A program made the position numbers and the translations under genes. A DNA stretch of 64,000 nucleotides. Origin: Trachythela sp. YZ-2020. Its lineage: Eukaryota > Cnidaria > Anthozoa > Malacalcyonacea > Clavulariidae. The notes beneath the pieces are model-generated. The model saw nothing but the letters and a program-made list of their open reading frames with translations, was not told the DNA's origin and made no database searches. The stretch is from the NCBI GenBank assembly GCA_016169945.1, contig JADLSH010000355.1, forward strand, positions 3,963,501 to 4,027,500, read 5' to 3'. Of the stretch, positions 23,086-35,815 are shown piece after piece. The number at the start of each line of letters is the position of its first letter. Position 1 is the stretch's first letter.

Positions 23086-23360
23086 TGCATTTGCAGAAAT
23101 TTATCCTTATTTCTAGTATATTTCATGAATCATAGACAAGATGCAAAAGATATATGTTGGGTTGACGCTGTTTGTATCGTTGTTTCCACAGCAATACAAA
23201 TTACAGCAGGTGAAATCGCTGCAAACGTAAAATATTGAGTTCTTATTGGTTGGTATTAAAGCTTTAATATTTAAGTTGAATAAATTAAACTTCGCGCTCT
23301 GCAAAATGTTTGCGATTTGACACGCTATGTCAGCATGTTTACTTGTGACCGAGGCTATAA
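22534..23360. repeat. Duplicated block, copy A
   Basis: This stretch recurs at 27089-27915 in the same orientation with few differences. It begins GGTTAAGAACAGC and includes the C-terminal tail remnant and the MGSKQSK exon on the minus strand. It is a local segmental duplication of about 830 bp. Confidence 0.85.
22847..22975 (-). pseudogene. IRG class I C-terminal tail remnant
   Basis: Minus-strand translation gives SSINEMEEAALAVCDNVAR then QLIQDSLKTSTDIK and a stop at 22849-22847. It matches the last 40 residues of class I exon 3 (NELEEAALAVWDNAAKRSIQ). The rest of that exon is missing. It begins only about 15 nt after the class III exon 1 donor, an arrangement repeated at 27399-27527. Confidence 0.75.
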
Positions 23361-24063
23361 TCTAACTGGTTCCGTCTGCATGACAACGATTATCCCCGAG
23401 CCACGCGCGTGTGCGAGGGTACTAATTCCGCTAGCGTCGACGTCTATAGTTTATCAAGTTTTGCGGCCGCGTCGCTATGGTTCATCGTTGCTTGCGTGGA
23501 CCTCTCACTGATCTCAAAGGTATGGAGGATTGTAAGGAGTGGCCTGTCAGGACTGGATGAGTGAGTTTTTTAAAACATGATAATTATGAGAAAATAGTTT
23601 GAAGAAATTGGCATTGCCAAGCATTTTTTCTCATTAACTTCAAAATGTTTTATAAGAAGCATTACTATATAGGCCAACAACAAGGTAATTTGTTTTATTG
23701 TTTATGTCATTGACTCTTCGACTTTGTCAGTTTAAAAATACGTTGGTTATACATTGCTTTCCATTTAATGTCAGTGTAGGTGTAAGTTTTTTAGATTACC
23801 CGATTATCTTGAAAAAAACAGCATTATTGTTCCTTTCAAAAAATTCATTTTATACCAAAGTCAAACCGAAATTAATGGCAAAGCGTATCAGTTAAAAAGC
23901 AGGTAAATTTTAAACATTTCAAAGGATTTTAGCAAATGTCTCCAACTTTTGAAAAAAATGACGTTCATAGAATGCATAATAAAATAACTATAACATTATA
24001 TGTTTCCGGGATTGAAATTCTGTAAGCAAAAATATTAGTTTTTCAAATCATTTTGTAGAAAAA
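23361..24063. other. Intergenic, with a GC-richer repeat at 23380-23500
   Basis: Contains a segment around CCCCGAGCC and GCGAGGGTACTAATTCCGCT that recurs inverted near 26500-26550, so probably a dispersed element. No gene seen. Confidence 0.4.
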
Positions 24064-25420
24064 AAACAACTTTAGTTGGTTTATACAAAGGATATACATT
24101 CCTAAAAAGTACCTTATTCAAATATAGTCAATTAAAATAGATTAGATAAAATCTTTATATACAGTTCTGAACAAATGTGTTTTCAGTTCTGATTTAAAAC
24201 TATCTATAGATTCACATAGTCTTAAAGACTGAGGCAGACTATTCTACAGTATTGGTGCAGATACAGAAAAAAAACGTCTACCAATGGATTCTAGGTTATA
24301 CTTTGGTGCTACTAATTTCCTATCTGATGAAGATCTCAAGTTTCGTCTAGATACATAAACATCTAACAAGTCAGTAAAGTATTGTGGTTCTAGTCCAGAT
24401 AGGGCCTTATATGTCAGTAACAATATCTTGTGCACAATTCTTTCCTTGATTGACAACCAATGCAACATAAACAGTACAGGTGAGTTGTGATCCCTTTTCT
24501 TTGATAAGGTAACAATCCGTGCCGCTGCATTTTGGACTTTCTAGATTCGCTCCAAAATGTTCTTTGGTAGTCCATATTTTGTCCAAACGGGATGTAACTA
24601 GATCATGTACCATTATTTTTGCCGATTCGGAGCCAAGATATTTCCTTGTTTTACTGATTTTCCCTAGATAATAAATCCAGATTTGCACACAGTTGTTACT
24701 TTCGTTTCCATGGTTAAATTTGAGTCCATCATAACCCCAATATTACTCACCTTTGGGATAGATCGATCGCCTCATCGCACACAATTATAGAGGATAAAAA
24801 TAGAAATGGACGATGACAAGCAGATAACATCATTATATCTGTCTTATCATTGTTCAACTTTAGTTTATATTCAGCTAGCCATTTATCTATTTTACGAACA
24901 CAGTCTTCGCTCTTTAACTTCGCTGCAGTCAGTTTGTCTGGATCAGCTGGTTGGAAAGTAATATATAGTTGTGTGTCATCATCGTAAAGATGACAATCAA
25001 TGCCTAATGATCGCATGAAGTCTCCTATTCATGCTATATATTATGTAAAGAGGATTGGTCCTAAACATTTTCCCTTTGGTACACCAGATCGTACAGTCCG
25101 TTTAGTGGATTGCCCATCCAAGACATGTACCATAAATGTTCTTTCAGTAAAGTACGATTTGAACGACATACAGCAAGTGTATTTTTACACTTTTAAGAGA
25201 AATCACCCTGGCTATTACTCATTGAAAATATATACGAAAAATGCAAGAGAGAAACAGTCGTTTCATCAAAATGGCGTGAATAACTTGAATGAAATATTGA
25301 AAAAATTTCGTTCGTTTTCGGAACTGTTACATAATTTCATTTTCTACCAATTTTGCCAATTCGTAACTACAAACATTCCACTCGATATGAAATTATACAT
25401 TCGCAAATTCCTGCAGAAAT
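24064..25420 (-). mobile_element. L2/CR1-like LINE fragment, copy 2 of 3
   Basis: Same element as 13855-15378. The minus-strand frames include LHWLSIKERIVHKILLLTY, YLGKISKTRKYLGSES and HLYDDDTQLYITF with DKWLAEYKLKLNNDKTDIMM. This is the only copy retaining that RT segment. Frames are broken, so it is inactive. It starts the first copy of the large duplicated unit. Confidence 0.8.
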
Positions 25421-25737
25421 AGTAACCATGCCTGTATTTAACAAAACCTGTTTTACAAACGGTTGTTGCTGCTCCAACTAAAACAACATTGTATTATAGG
25501 CACTGTATATATTACATACAAGTATTATGGAACATTTAAAACCTAGCAAAATCTTTACACATTTGGGAAAATAATGCATGGGATTATGTGACGATCACAA
25601 CTATGTTCAATGGCCTAGCAACTATATAGTCTCTATATAGCCAATCCGAAAATTTAATAATATAAGTGCCTCTAAAAGATAATTCAATGAATTAAATGCG
25701 CTGGTATCTTTGTCTACTGTACTTTACTCTCATAGAC

Positions 25738-26546
25738 TAGAAATACATGCATGCAGAATCCCCTCGCCCATTCGAACCACACAATTTACTCCCAAAAGTT
25801 ATTGTAACATGAAGTACTGAGTCGATCAATGTAACCATGGTAACACGAAACTGTATATTTCTATTATTTTGTACAAAATATTGATAAGATTTGTTAATGT
25901 TAACTATAAAATTATCAATTGCCCAACTATATAAAGTAGGTATGTTATTACGTACTCTTTTAGCTTTGATTTACTGTAAAATTCAACCTTAGAAGTCTCA
26001 CAAAACATTTCGAAATTTTCACGAAACAGTATTTTTATACTTCTTTTCGCACTTGTTTTTGAGATTTCATATGTTGTTTCTTATTCTATAACGTATTTGC
26101 ATTAATACTAAAATACCTTTTAACATTAATCAATGTTGTATTGACCACACAGGATGATCTACGCATTTCAAATCCACAAAACTATATAAACTGATAAACA
26201 TACTGCATGCCAATACGGCAAAATAAAGTATACAAAATAGACACTTACGCGTTTAAAACGCTTTAAAACTCGAAAATCTTGTCTTTCTTCGGTCTTTTGA
26301 CTGTTTTTTCCTCCTGTTCCTCTAACTAATTTTTATTTATCTCGTTTTAGACACTTTGTTTGTCTGTTTATTCCCCGACTCCCGAGTACAAACAGTTTTC
26401 TCTCGGTCTGAACTCGCGCATGCGCATAACGTAGAAAACCGTCCATTGCATAATGGCGGACAACTTTGCATTCCGCTGTGTTGTCACATACCCGGGGGTA
26501 AATATCCGAGCGGAATTAGTACCCTCGCACGGCGCTTCGCGCCGGC
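25738..26546. other. ~800-bp segment absent from the paralogous unit
   Basis: Flanking sequence on both sides matches 48.9-49.6 kb continuously, but this stretch is missing there (junction near 49140). Its right end is GC-rich, with a palindromic core GCGCTTCGCGCC. It is an insertion here or a deletion in the other copy. The frame 26356-26628 overlaps it and has no known domain. Confidence 0.65.
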
Positions 26547-26993
26547 TCGGGGAATATATGCCTTTCTATTCATCATGGAACACGAACGACTAATAAACTT
26601 AGTCTCTATGGTATATGCAAGTATCTAATCCCCAACGATAATTGTTGACAGTAGAAAACATAGTACATCAAAACTGTATATTATGCTGCATATAATGAAA
26701 AAAGACAATTTAAATTTGAATTTTTATAGAATCTACTGGTTATAGTATCGTGTGGTCCGGACTCTTAATGATTGAAAATTCGCAATATATAGTACAGTAC
26801 TTGGTTTTGTTATTTAGATAAATGTACAATGAGATTACGAATGAATCAATTATTTATTCGTTTTTCCAGGAACTGATTAGCATAAGAATTGAACTTGAAA
26901 CGTTACGGGTAATGCATCGTGCATGTCTTGAATACATTATTGCGATTAGTCATGAAACGAAAGCAGACTTGTATGAGTCTAAATTCTAGTTAG

Positions 26994-27088
26994 ATGGGTA
27001 AATCACAGTCCAAGATACTGACATCAAAAGCGAAAGATGGGAATTATGTACGTTTTGCCTTAGTATAGGATGAGGTGGTTGTGGGAAG
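26994..27088 (+). pseudogene. Decayed class III IRG exon 1
   Basis: ATG followed by MGKSQSKI, then AKDGNYVRFALV, matching the intact exon at 49579. A TAG stop arises at the P-loop and homology ends at GTGGGAAG (about 27088), where duplicated block B begins. It is the 5' half of the class III gene of the first large unit; its G-domain exon lies at 33667. Confidence 0.8.
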
Positions 27089-27915
27089 GTTAAGAACAGC
27101 TTATTAGTGTATGCATAGAATACAACAAAATCAGCGTCGATTCTAATTCGTAGCGTAAGCTTTCAGAAAGATTTTAGTTGTTTGACACATCACAATATGC
27201 ATTCACAAGAGGAGATAAAATAGATTAAGCATATCAATGAAATTATTTAGCTCCCTATGATACAAACAAACCCCGGAAAATACCTTTTGCGATACAATTC
27301 AAACCCATGCCATTCATCTAACTCTAATTTCAAATTCTGCAGTTTGTTTTTGTTTGGTTATTTAATATATTGAAATTGGTTTTACGGTCGTTTTCGTCTC
27401 ACTTAATATCTGTGCTTGTCTTCAAACTATCCTGAATCGATTGTCTGGCTACGTTATCCAAAACAGCTAAGGCAGCCTCTTCCATTTCGTTTATAGAACT
27501 TTTAAGGTAGTGAAAAGTGATGTAAAAAATAAGATTCCTTACCCTCTTATGGCATTAACGAAAGCCGATTTTCCACAACCTTTTGGTCCTACTAAGGCAA
27601 GACGTATCTTTCCATCCTTAGACTGTTTTGACCCCATTGCATTTGCAGAAATGTATCCTTATTTCTAGTTTATTTCATGAATCATAGACAAGATGCAAAA
27701 GATATATGTTGGGTTGACGCTGTTTGTATCGTTGTTTACACAGCAATACAAATTACAGCAGGTGAAATCGCTGCAAACGTAAAATAGTGAATTCTGATTG
27801 GTTGTTACTTAAAGCTTTAATATTTAAGTTGAATAAATTAAAATTTGCAGTCTGCCAAAGGTTTGCGATTTGACTCGCTATGTCTGTTCTCTAGTGACCG
27901 AGGCTATAATCTAAC
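27089..27915. repeat. Duplicated block, copy B
   Basis: Second copy of 22534-23360. Its left edge sits exactly at the broken P-loop of the decayed exon, so its insertion probably destroyed that gene. Confidence 0.85.
27399..27637 (-). pseudogene. Orphan class III exon 1 with class I tail remnant
   Basis: Exon 27637-27543 starts MGSKQSKDGK with the P-loop GPKGCGKSA and a donor AGAGG|GTAAGG, nearly identical to 23085-22991. The C-terminal tail remnant (27527-27399) follows, with ALAVLDNVARQSIQDSL. No G-domain exon lies downstream on this strand, so it cannot make a full GTPase. Unspliced, the frame stops at GGG-TAA right after the P-loop, giving a 32-residue peptide. Confidence 0.75.
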
Positions 27916-27919
27916 TGCA

Positions 27920-28640
27920 CTCTAAAAAATAGATGTGCTTAACAGCACGCCGACGTGTGTTACCTTTCGCACATTGTGTGTTACAGTGGCACACCAGGCG
28001 TGTTATGCCTGGTGACCATAACATTTTAACACACCTTGATGTGCTTGTTAACATACTAAGGTATGTTAAGCAGCACGATAATGCGTTCAGAAACACGCCC
28101 TTTAATAACACATCTTTTCCTGCTGTGTAGTTAAACACAGCTTTCAAATCTATTGTGTGTTTCTTGAGCACACCTTTGGAATACAACACGCCTGCGAAAG
28201 AGAACACACCTTGTGAGATAGCACGCGTTTATCAAATAGCACATCTTTTTCAGATAACACACCTACTTTAAATCGCTACTAACACAACTAGGGAAGGTAA
28301 CACATCTTACAAAGTAGCACGCCTTAATACTAGAACACACCTTTCCCATGCATTTTTTATTTTTGAACTTAACACGCATCTGTTTTCAATCCATTGCTAA
28401 AGGTTTTGAGGAGCCACCTTAAATATTTCATCTTAGGTCGATTAATCGCTATTTTTTTCTGGGAAGACAACCGTATTTTAGTGTTTTTACCTTCGGGGGT
28501 TGCTGCATGAGCCAGTCAAAGGATGAATTTGGTTTTGTTTCTAACACATCTTGGGGAAAACACACCTTGTAAAGTAACACACCCCTTGAGATTATGTCCT
28601 TTAATATAATTATAATATATTCACTCTGTCGAAAATATGG
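27920..28640. repeat. Degenerate 17-18-bp array (AACACACCTT type)
   Basis: Core RRCACRYCTT (AACACACC, AGCACGCC, AACACATC) recurs with 17-18 bp spacing, clearest at 28165-28350, where about ten units follow in a row. A few units reappear at 28540-28590 after a unique gap. Sequence between cores is not conserved, unlike a fresh satellite. Open frames here are by-products. Confidence 0.75.
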
Positions 28641-29694
28641 AGTACAAGCAGGCTACTTTGGTGTGTAATGACACGAATATCGCAGTATGTTAAAGAAGCT
28701 TGTACTCTCACTATTTCGGCAAGTGATTTTCAAATACATCACATAAAATATGCCGTGTGCCAAGTACAGTGTACTCAAATTTCGCAAACTTCCTGACGAC
28801 AAAGTTTTCGACCAATGAGAAGTTGCGGTTTAGTATATTATTTTTGAATCCTTGGCGCATTCATTTGTCAGCCCGCTCGCTTTGTCTGGAATATTCTGCT
28901 ACTGTTTGGGCAGTTTTGTGCTCGAGTATTATAAAACCCAAGTTAATATAAAGAGACGACGCGATGGACATCCATGATTAAAACCGCGTTTATTTAGTGG
29001 AATGTAACGACATGATTAAATATCACTGTATCGAAAGAACAAAGTCCTTTGTTCAAAATATTGAATGACCACGGGGTAAAATTTATAGCTGTGTTTCCGA
29101 CGTCTGGCCATCGTAATATCCTTCTCCACACACAGAAGTAGACCAACTGGTTAAAAATAGTCTGCCTGAAGCTACGACAGTAAAGATCAAATTAAACTAT
29201 AGGTGAGTTGAGGAATTATATTGTCTTTGCCGATACTGTACGTCCTCTCAGTGTGCTCTTCGAGAGAACCCTTACGCGCCTAATAGTCATTCTCTTACAA
29301 ATGTTTTGATATATTTATACTCGTATTTAGAGTATTCCACGAATAAGTATAGCTTCCGAGGTAGATTTTCCAGCACAATCTTAAAAACATGTCGCGTATA
29401 CAAGCGGAAATGGCAGTTTGAACTTTGAAGCCCAGCACAAACTGTTAGAGGATTTAAATAACTTTATATTAATACAATGATTACTGCAAAAGTAATGCAA
29501 CAAGATTTCGTTTGTCAATTGTTAGGACAAGTTTAGTTTCATCGTCTGACATTTATATACAGGATTATATACTGAGCAATATAGCCAAGTAGGAAACATT
29601 TAGGGCGCACTAGCTTTGCCGCAATGTAACCTGATCACAGTTGAGCGTCACAGTCTTGTCATGCTTTGATTAGACTGCCTGGCAGGCGTTATTA
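28641..29694. other. Stretch without recognised gene
   Basis: The ATG at 28751 opens a short frame (MPCAKYSVLKF) that stops after about 22 residues. Nothing else is recognisable. Confidence 0.4.
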
Positions 29695-32600
29695 AAGGCA
29701 GCTAATAAGGCATTGTCAAAGTCCATGTCACAGTCCATGTCACATGAATGCATGTACAGCATATGTATGACACTTTGTAACTGCAGGTTCTATGCAATAT
29801 AAATTAAAAATTCCTTGGGTTTGGTTCATAATGCAAAAAACTACTTGTGTCTCAATATCTGCATAATTAGTGTGAAGGTGAGATGGCCCATCTCTAGCCG
29901 TCCTGGACAAATGACCCATTTGACACAGGTAGCACTATTCTGCAGTACAGAGTAAAATACAGTATGCAAGTAGGGGATATTAGGGTGCATTACTGCTAAG
30001 TGAGCTAATAAAGCATTGGGTGTAACAGTCCAGTTATAGCTGCCTTTGATAGATATTGAATACATGTACAGTATATGTATGACACTTTGTAGCTGCTGGT
30101 CCTATGCAAAATAAATTTACACTTGTAATATTTCATTGGGTTTGGTTTATAATGCAAAAAGTACTTGTGTCTCAATTGCTGCACAATTAGTGTGAAGATG
30201 AGATGGCCCATCTCTAGCCGTCCTGGACAAATGACCCATTTGACACAGGTAGCACTATTCTGCAGTACAGAGTAAAATACAGTATGCAAGTAGGGGACAT
30301 TACTAGGGTGCATTTCTGCTAAGTGAGCTAATAAAGCATTGGGTGTAACAGTCCAGTTATAGCCGCCTTTGATAGATATTGAATACTGTACATGTACAGT
30401 ATATGTATGACACTTTGTAGCTGTAGGTTTTATGCAATATAAATTTACACTTGTAATATTTCATTGGGTTTGGTTTATAATACATAAAAGTATACTTGTG
30501 TCTCAATTGCTGCACAATAATTAGTGTGAAGGTGAGATGGCCCATCTCTAGCCGTCCTGGACAAATGACCCATTTGACACAGCTAGCACTATTCTGCAGT
30601 ACAGAGTAAAATACAGTATGCAAGTAGGGGACATTACTAGGGTGCATTTCTGCTAAGTGAGCTAATAAAGCATTGGGTGTAACAGTCCAGTTATAGCCGC
30701 CTTTGATAGATATTGAATACTGTACATGTACAGTATATGTATGACACTTTGTAGCTGCAGGTTTTATGCAATATAAATTTACACTTGTAATATTTCATTG
30801 GGTTTGGTTTATAATATAAAAGTACTTGTGTCTCAATTGCTGCATAATTAGTGTGAAGGTGAGATGGGCCCATCTCTAGCCATCCTGGACAAATGACCCA
30901 TTTGACACAGCTAGCACTATTCTGCAGTACAGAGTAAAATACAGTATGCAAGTAGGGGACATTAGGGTGCATTGCTGTTAAGTGAGCTAATAAAGCATTG
31001 GGTGTAACAGTCCAGTTATAGCTGCCTTTGATAGATATTGAATACATGTACAGTATATGTATGACACTTTGTAGCTGCTGGTCCTATGCAAAATAAATTT
31101 ACACTTGTAATATTTCATTGGGTTTGGTTTATAATGCAAAAAGTACTTGTGTCTCAATTGCTGCACAATTAGTGTGAAGGTGAGATGGGCCCATCTCTAG
31201 CCGTCCTGGACAAATGACCCATTTGACACAGGTAGCACTATTCTGCAGTACAGAGTAAAATACAGTATGCAAGTAGGGGGAATTAGGGTGCATTACTGCT
31301 AAGTGAGCTAATAAAGCATTGGGTGTAACAGTCATGCAGTTATAGCTGCCTTTGATAGATATTGAATACTGTACATGTACAGTATATGTATGACATTTGT
31401 AGCTGCAGGTTTTATGCAATATAAATTTACACTTGTAATATTTCATTGGGTTCAATGGTTTATAATACATAAAAGTACTTGTGTCTCAATTGCTGCATAA
31501 TTAGTGTGAAGGTGAGATGGTCCATCTCTAGCCATCCTGGACAAATGACCCATTTGACACAGGTAGCACTATTCTGCAGTAGAGAGTAAAAGACAGTATG
31601 CAAGTGCATGTAGGGGGAATTAGGGTGCATTGCTGCTAAGTGAGATAATAAAGCATTAGGTCATTTAGGTGTAACAGTCCAGTCATGGCCGTCTTTGATA
31701 TATATATTGAATGCATGCACAGTATATGTATGACACTTTGTAGCTGCATGTTCTGTGCAATATAAATTTACACTTGTAATATTTCATTGGGTTTGGTTTA
31801 TAATGCCAAAAACTACTTGTGACTCAATTGCTGCATAATTAGTGTGAAGGTGAGATGGCCCATCTCTAGCCATCCTGGACAAATGACCCATTTGACACAG
31901 GTAGCACTATTCTGCAGTACAGAGTAAAATACAGTATGCAAGTAGGGGACATTACTAGGGTGCATTTCTGCTAAGTGAGCTAATAAAGCATTGGGTGTAA
32001 CAGTCCAGTCATAGCCTCCGTTGATAGATATTTAATACATGTACAGTATATGTATGACACTTTGTAGCTGCAGGTTTTATGCAATATAAATTTACACTTG
32101 TAATATTTCATTGGTTTTGGTTTATAATATAAAAGTACTTGCGTCTCAATTGCTGCATAATTAGTGTGAAGGTGAGATGGCCCATCTCTAGCCATCCTGG
32201 ACAAATGACCCATTTGACACAGGTAGCACTATTCTGCAGTACAGAGTAAAATACAGTATGCAAGTAGGGGAATTAGGGTGCATTGCTGCTAAGTGAGCTA
32301 ATAAAGCATTGGGTGTAACAGTCCAGTTATACCTGTAGCTGCCTTTGATAGATATTGAATACATGTACAGTATATGTATGACACTTTGTAGCTGCTGGTC
32401 CTATGCAAAATAAATTTACACTTGTAATATTTCATTGGGTTTGGTTTATAATGCAAAAAGTACTTGTGTCTCAATTGCTGCACAATTAGTGTGAAGGTGA
32501 GATGGCCCATCTCTAGCCGTCCTGGACAAATGACCCATTTGACACAGCTAGCACTATTCTGCAGTACAGAGTAAAATACAGTATGCAAGTAGGGGACATT

Positions 32601-33430
32601 ACTGGGGTGCATTTCTGCTAAGTGAGCTAATAAAGCATTCGGTGTAACAGTCCAGTTATAGCCGCCTTTGATAGATATTGAATACTGTACATGTACAGTA
32701 CCTGTATATGTATGACACTTTGTAGCTGCAGGTTTTATGCAATATAAATTTACACTTGTAATATTTCATTGGGTTTGGTTTATAATACATAAAAGTACTT
32801 GTGTCTCAATTGCTGCATAATTAGTGTGAAGGTGAGATGGCCCATCTCTAGCCATCCTGGACAAATGACCCATTTGACACAGGTAGCACTATTCTGCAGT
32901 ACAGAGTAAAATACAGTATGCAAGTAGGGGACATTACTAGGGTGCATTTCTGCTAAGTGAGCTAATAAAGCATTGGGTGTAACAGTCCAGTCATAGCCTC
33001 CGTTGATAGATATTTAATACATGTACAGTACAGTATATGTATGACACTTTGTAGCTGCAGGTTTTATGCAATATAAATTTACACTTGTAATATTTCATTG
33101 GGTTTGGTTTATAATACATAAACGTACTTGTGTCTCAATTGCTGCATAATTAGTGTGAAGGTGAGATGGCCCTTCTCTAGCCGACCCATTTGACACAGGT
33201 AGCACTATTCTGCAGTACAGAGTAAAATATTAAAGTGGGGGACATCATGGTGCATTGCTGCTAAGTGAGCTAATAAAGCATTGGGTGTAAGAGTCCAGTC
33301 ATTGGTATATAATGCAAAAAGCTGCTTGAGTTCAAGTGTAAAGGTGAGAAGTTAAGGGCATGTTTATATTAAAGTTACCATGTTGGGAGATATGATAAGG
33401 GTTCATTGCTGCAATTAAGAGCTAATAGGG
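29695..33430. repeat. ~325-bp satellite array, about 11 copies
   Basis: The landmark ATTGGGTGTAACAGTC, or a close variant, occurs at about 30015, 30338, 30672, 30997, 31318, 31650, 31990, 32308, 32637, 32972 and 33280, spaced 308-340 bp, with divergent half copies at both ends. Variants suggest a three-unit higher-order repeat of about 982 bp (30015 to 30997; 31990 to 32972). Each unit has a near-palindrome GAGATGGCCCATCTC; in two units it is perfect as GAGATGGGCCCATCTC (30861, 31182). It lies between the two halves of the broken class III gene. Confidence 0.95.
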
Positions 33431-33666
33431 AAGATTTAATTATTTCGCCCATGTCAAGATAAATGTTAATACAAGCCTATTTTCAAAATTCCCATTGGGG
33501 ACTGAATTAGTCTTGCAAAAGATATGGTAAAATGATAACACTGCATGTATAGGGGGCACCTTGCAGTAGTCCCAAGGACATTGTCCTTTGTAATTGAGTA
33601 AAATGTATAGACAGACAGAACGATTCTACAAATATTTAATCAAACTAATTAAGGGTAATGTTAACA

Positions 33667-34009
33667 TACACCAAACAATCCCAAGAAACTCGAATTGGAA
33701 AAATTTGACAGATTTCACTCAGAATAACGGAATTTGATCTGGCAATGATAAAGAGAGTCAAATCTGTCAAGAAGTCATTCTTTCTCATTCGTACCAAGAT
33801 TGATGTCGAATACATGACGGAGAAACGTAAACGTCAGTTCAAAGAAGAAGAGTTGTTAGCAAAAATTCGGGATTATGTAGCAAAACAAACGAAACATTTG
33901 TCATGCTCTGAAGAAAACATATTTCTTATCAGTAATTATGATCCATACAAGTGGGACTTCTTCCAATTGATACAAGCTATAATCAATGTGTTGCCTGTTC
34001 CTGAAATAG
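33667..34009 (+). pseudogene. Truncated class III IRG G-domain exon
   Basis: Matches 50743-51101 closely. The 5' part up to the G3 motif is gone, and two small deletions at the start break the frame before 33745. From there MIKRVKSVKKSFFLIRTKID, YDPYKWDFFQL and the donor ATAG|GTAGGT are kept. It is the 3' half of the gene whose exon 1 remnant is at 26994. Confidence 0.85.
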
Positions 34010-34263
34010 GTAGGTAATCTTAATCAACATTACCTTGTTTATGACCTAATTACAAAAACATTTGTTCTATATATACACATTATACTGTGGCTAATATATT
34101 TTTGTTAAAAATACAAATATGAAATACTTTATGTAATATATTGCTTTGTAGCACTAGTCTGCATTGTTGTACCTGCTGGGAATGTAACGTTTTGCCCACA
34201 AGTAACAGTCACAAAGGAGTTTTGTACAGTTCATACCTCTTAAAACGAATATGACTATAAAAA

Positions 34264-35815
34264 GAAAATATTTCACAGTTATTCTACTCACTCTCGTCGT
34301 ATATGAGCTGATAGCCGACGAGGCGCGATAGCGCCGAGTAGAATAACTGTTTTATTATATACACAAGCTCTGGATATGAACAGAATATTTTGGCGTACTT
34401 TTTTCAAGTAAAATTTGAATTTCCTCTTCATAAATCTGCCATCCATTTTTCTACTTTTCTCTACTAGCAGGATATGTAAGAAATATTATATGAGCTCGAG
34501 TCGGATATTGGCTGATAGCCAACGAGGCGCTTCGCCGAGTTGGCTATCAGCCAATATCCGACGAGAGCGAATATAATATTTCACTTATAATATAGCCTTG
34601 AGCTGGTAAACCATTCTATAAAATTAAACGAAAAATAAAAGATGTTTTCATGTTTTGTTTTGTTTTTATGGCCAAATCAGGCAAATGCAAATTAAAAAGC
34701 GATTATTTTGCGATACATGTTTACTTTTCGTAATTTCTTTTTAAGTATAAATTTTATACACATTTACATTTGGCTTACCGTCAAAAACCTTCATTCCAAA
34801 TTTTGTTGCCTTTTTTGTGTTCTTAGGCGTGCTATTTTGAAGCAAAACTCCAATTTCTTCATCATTCATGCTTACAAATCTGGAAGCCATTTTGTTTTTT
34901 TCCCTACTAGTAGGATATTGCTCTACTAGTAGGATATCACAAAATATCCTGCTAGTAGACAACCAATCAGATTGCAGCATTGTGGTTGGCTATATTATAA
35001 GAGCTAATATCTTGCTAGTAGAGAACCAATCAGATTGCAGAATACCTCATATCCAGAGCTTGTGCATATAATAATTGTTATTATTATACTCTCACATTCT
35101 TTCACATACAATTGACCAACCATATGTCCTTGATAAGGTAACGTGCCTGTCCGACATTTTGCGATGTAGGACAGGACCATGTAGGACAGTAGCTTATCGC
35201 CGCTTGTTTCCCTGTTTAACTCACCTTTTTACATGCTTTGTTGATTTTAAACACAAAACAAACGGTAAGGCGAAGTAATGTAAAGCAAAGAAAAGGATTT
35301 GGAAAATTGAAGTCGTTTCTTCTATCAGTTTTGTTTAAAAATATTAAAGCGCGGGAAAACATGTCTTTGAAATTCATTTGTGTACAACAGATCGAAAGGT
35401 CAGTATACGAGTTCTTTTTCTGATTTAAATTATGTCAAATCGTATTAAATAGATTGAAAGATAGTTAGCATTATTAAGGTACACTTTTGCTTTTTATAAA
35501 ACTAGTTTATTTACTTTTTGATTTCGTAATTTAAGCAAATTCGCGGCCGAAGTGCCACACAAGTTTTCGCTGTAGTTTTATCGCATTGTTGTTGCATTAC
35601 TCTCGTTTACAACGTGTTCTTGCGTTATAAATGTTTTGTTCGATATAATAAAATTAACTTCTTGGTCTATTGGATTCATCTTCGCCCAATATGGCAAAAT
35701 ATTAAGTCTCGACTTGCAATATTTGGCTCGGCCTTCGGTCTTGCCCAATATTGAAGTCTCGACTTAATAATTTGCCATATTGGGCTCAGGAGAATCCAAT
35801 AAGATATAATAATAT
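34264..35815. repeat. Cluster of nested palindromic MITEs (absent from sister unit)
   Basis: The sister copy runs straight across this point (near 51415). Contents: a hairpin at 34274-34351; an element of about 745 bp (34342-35085) with terminal inverted repeats sharing CACAAGCTCTGGATATGA; inside that, a perfect 23-bp-arm hairpin (34501-34561); and another hairpin element at 35661-35803 with GCCCAATATGGCAAA arms. No transposase frame. Confidence 0.75.

Noticed and set aside
28751..28951. THAP-like start (MPCAKYSVLKF...KLPDD)
   Set aside because: The frame stops after about 22 residues and the Cys/His spacing of THAP is not present.
29841..32612. Repeated minus-strand frames of about 75-118 codons with CVKWVICPGRLEMG
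   Set aside because: They are the satellite unit read through. Lengths vary with small indels and there is no start or splice context, so I treat them as by-products, although the core DNA is conserved.
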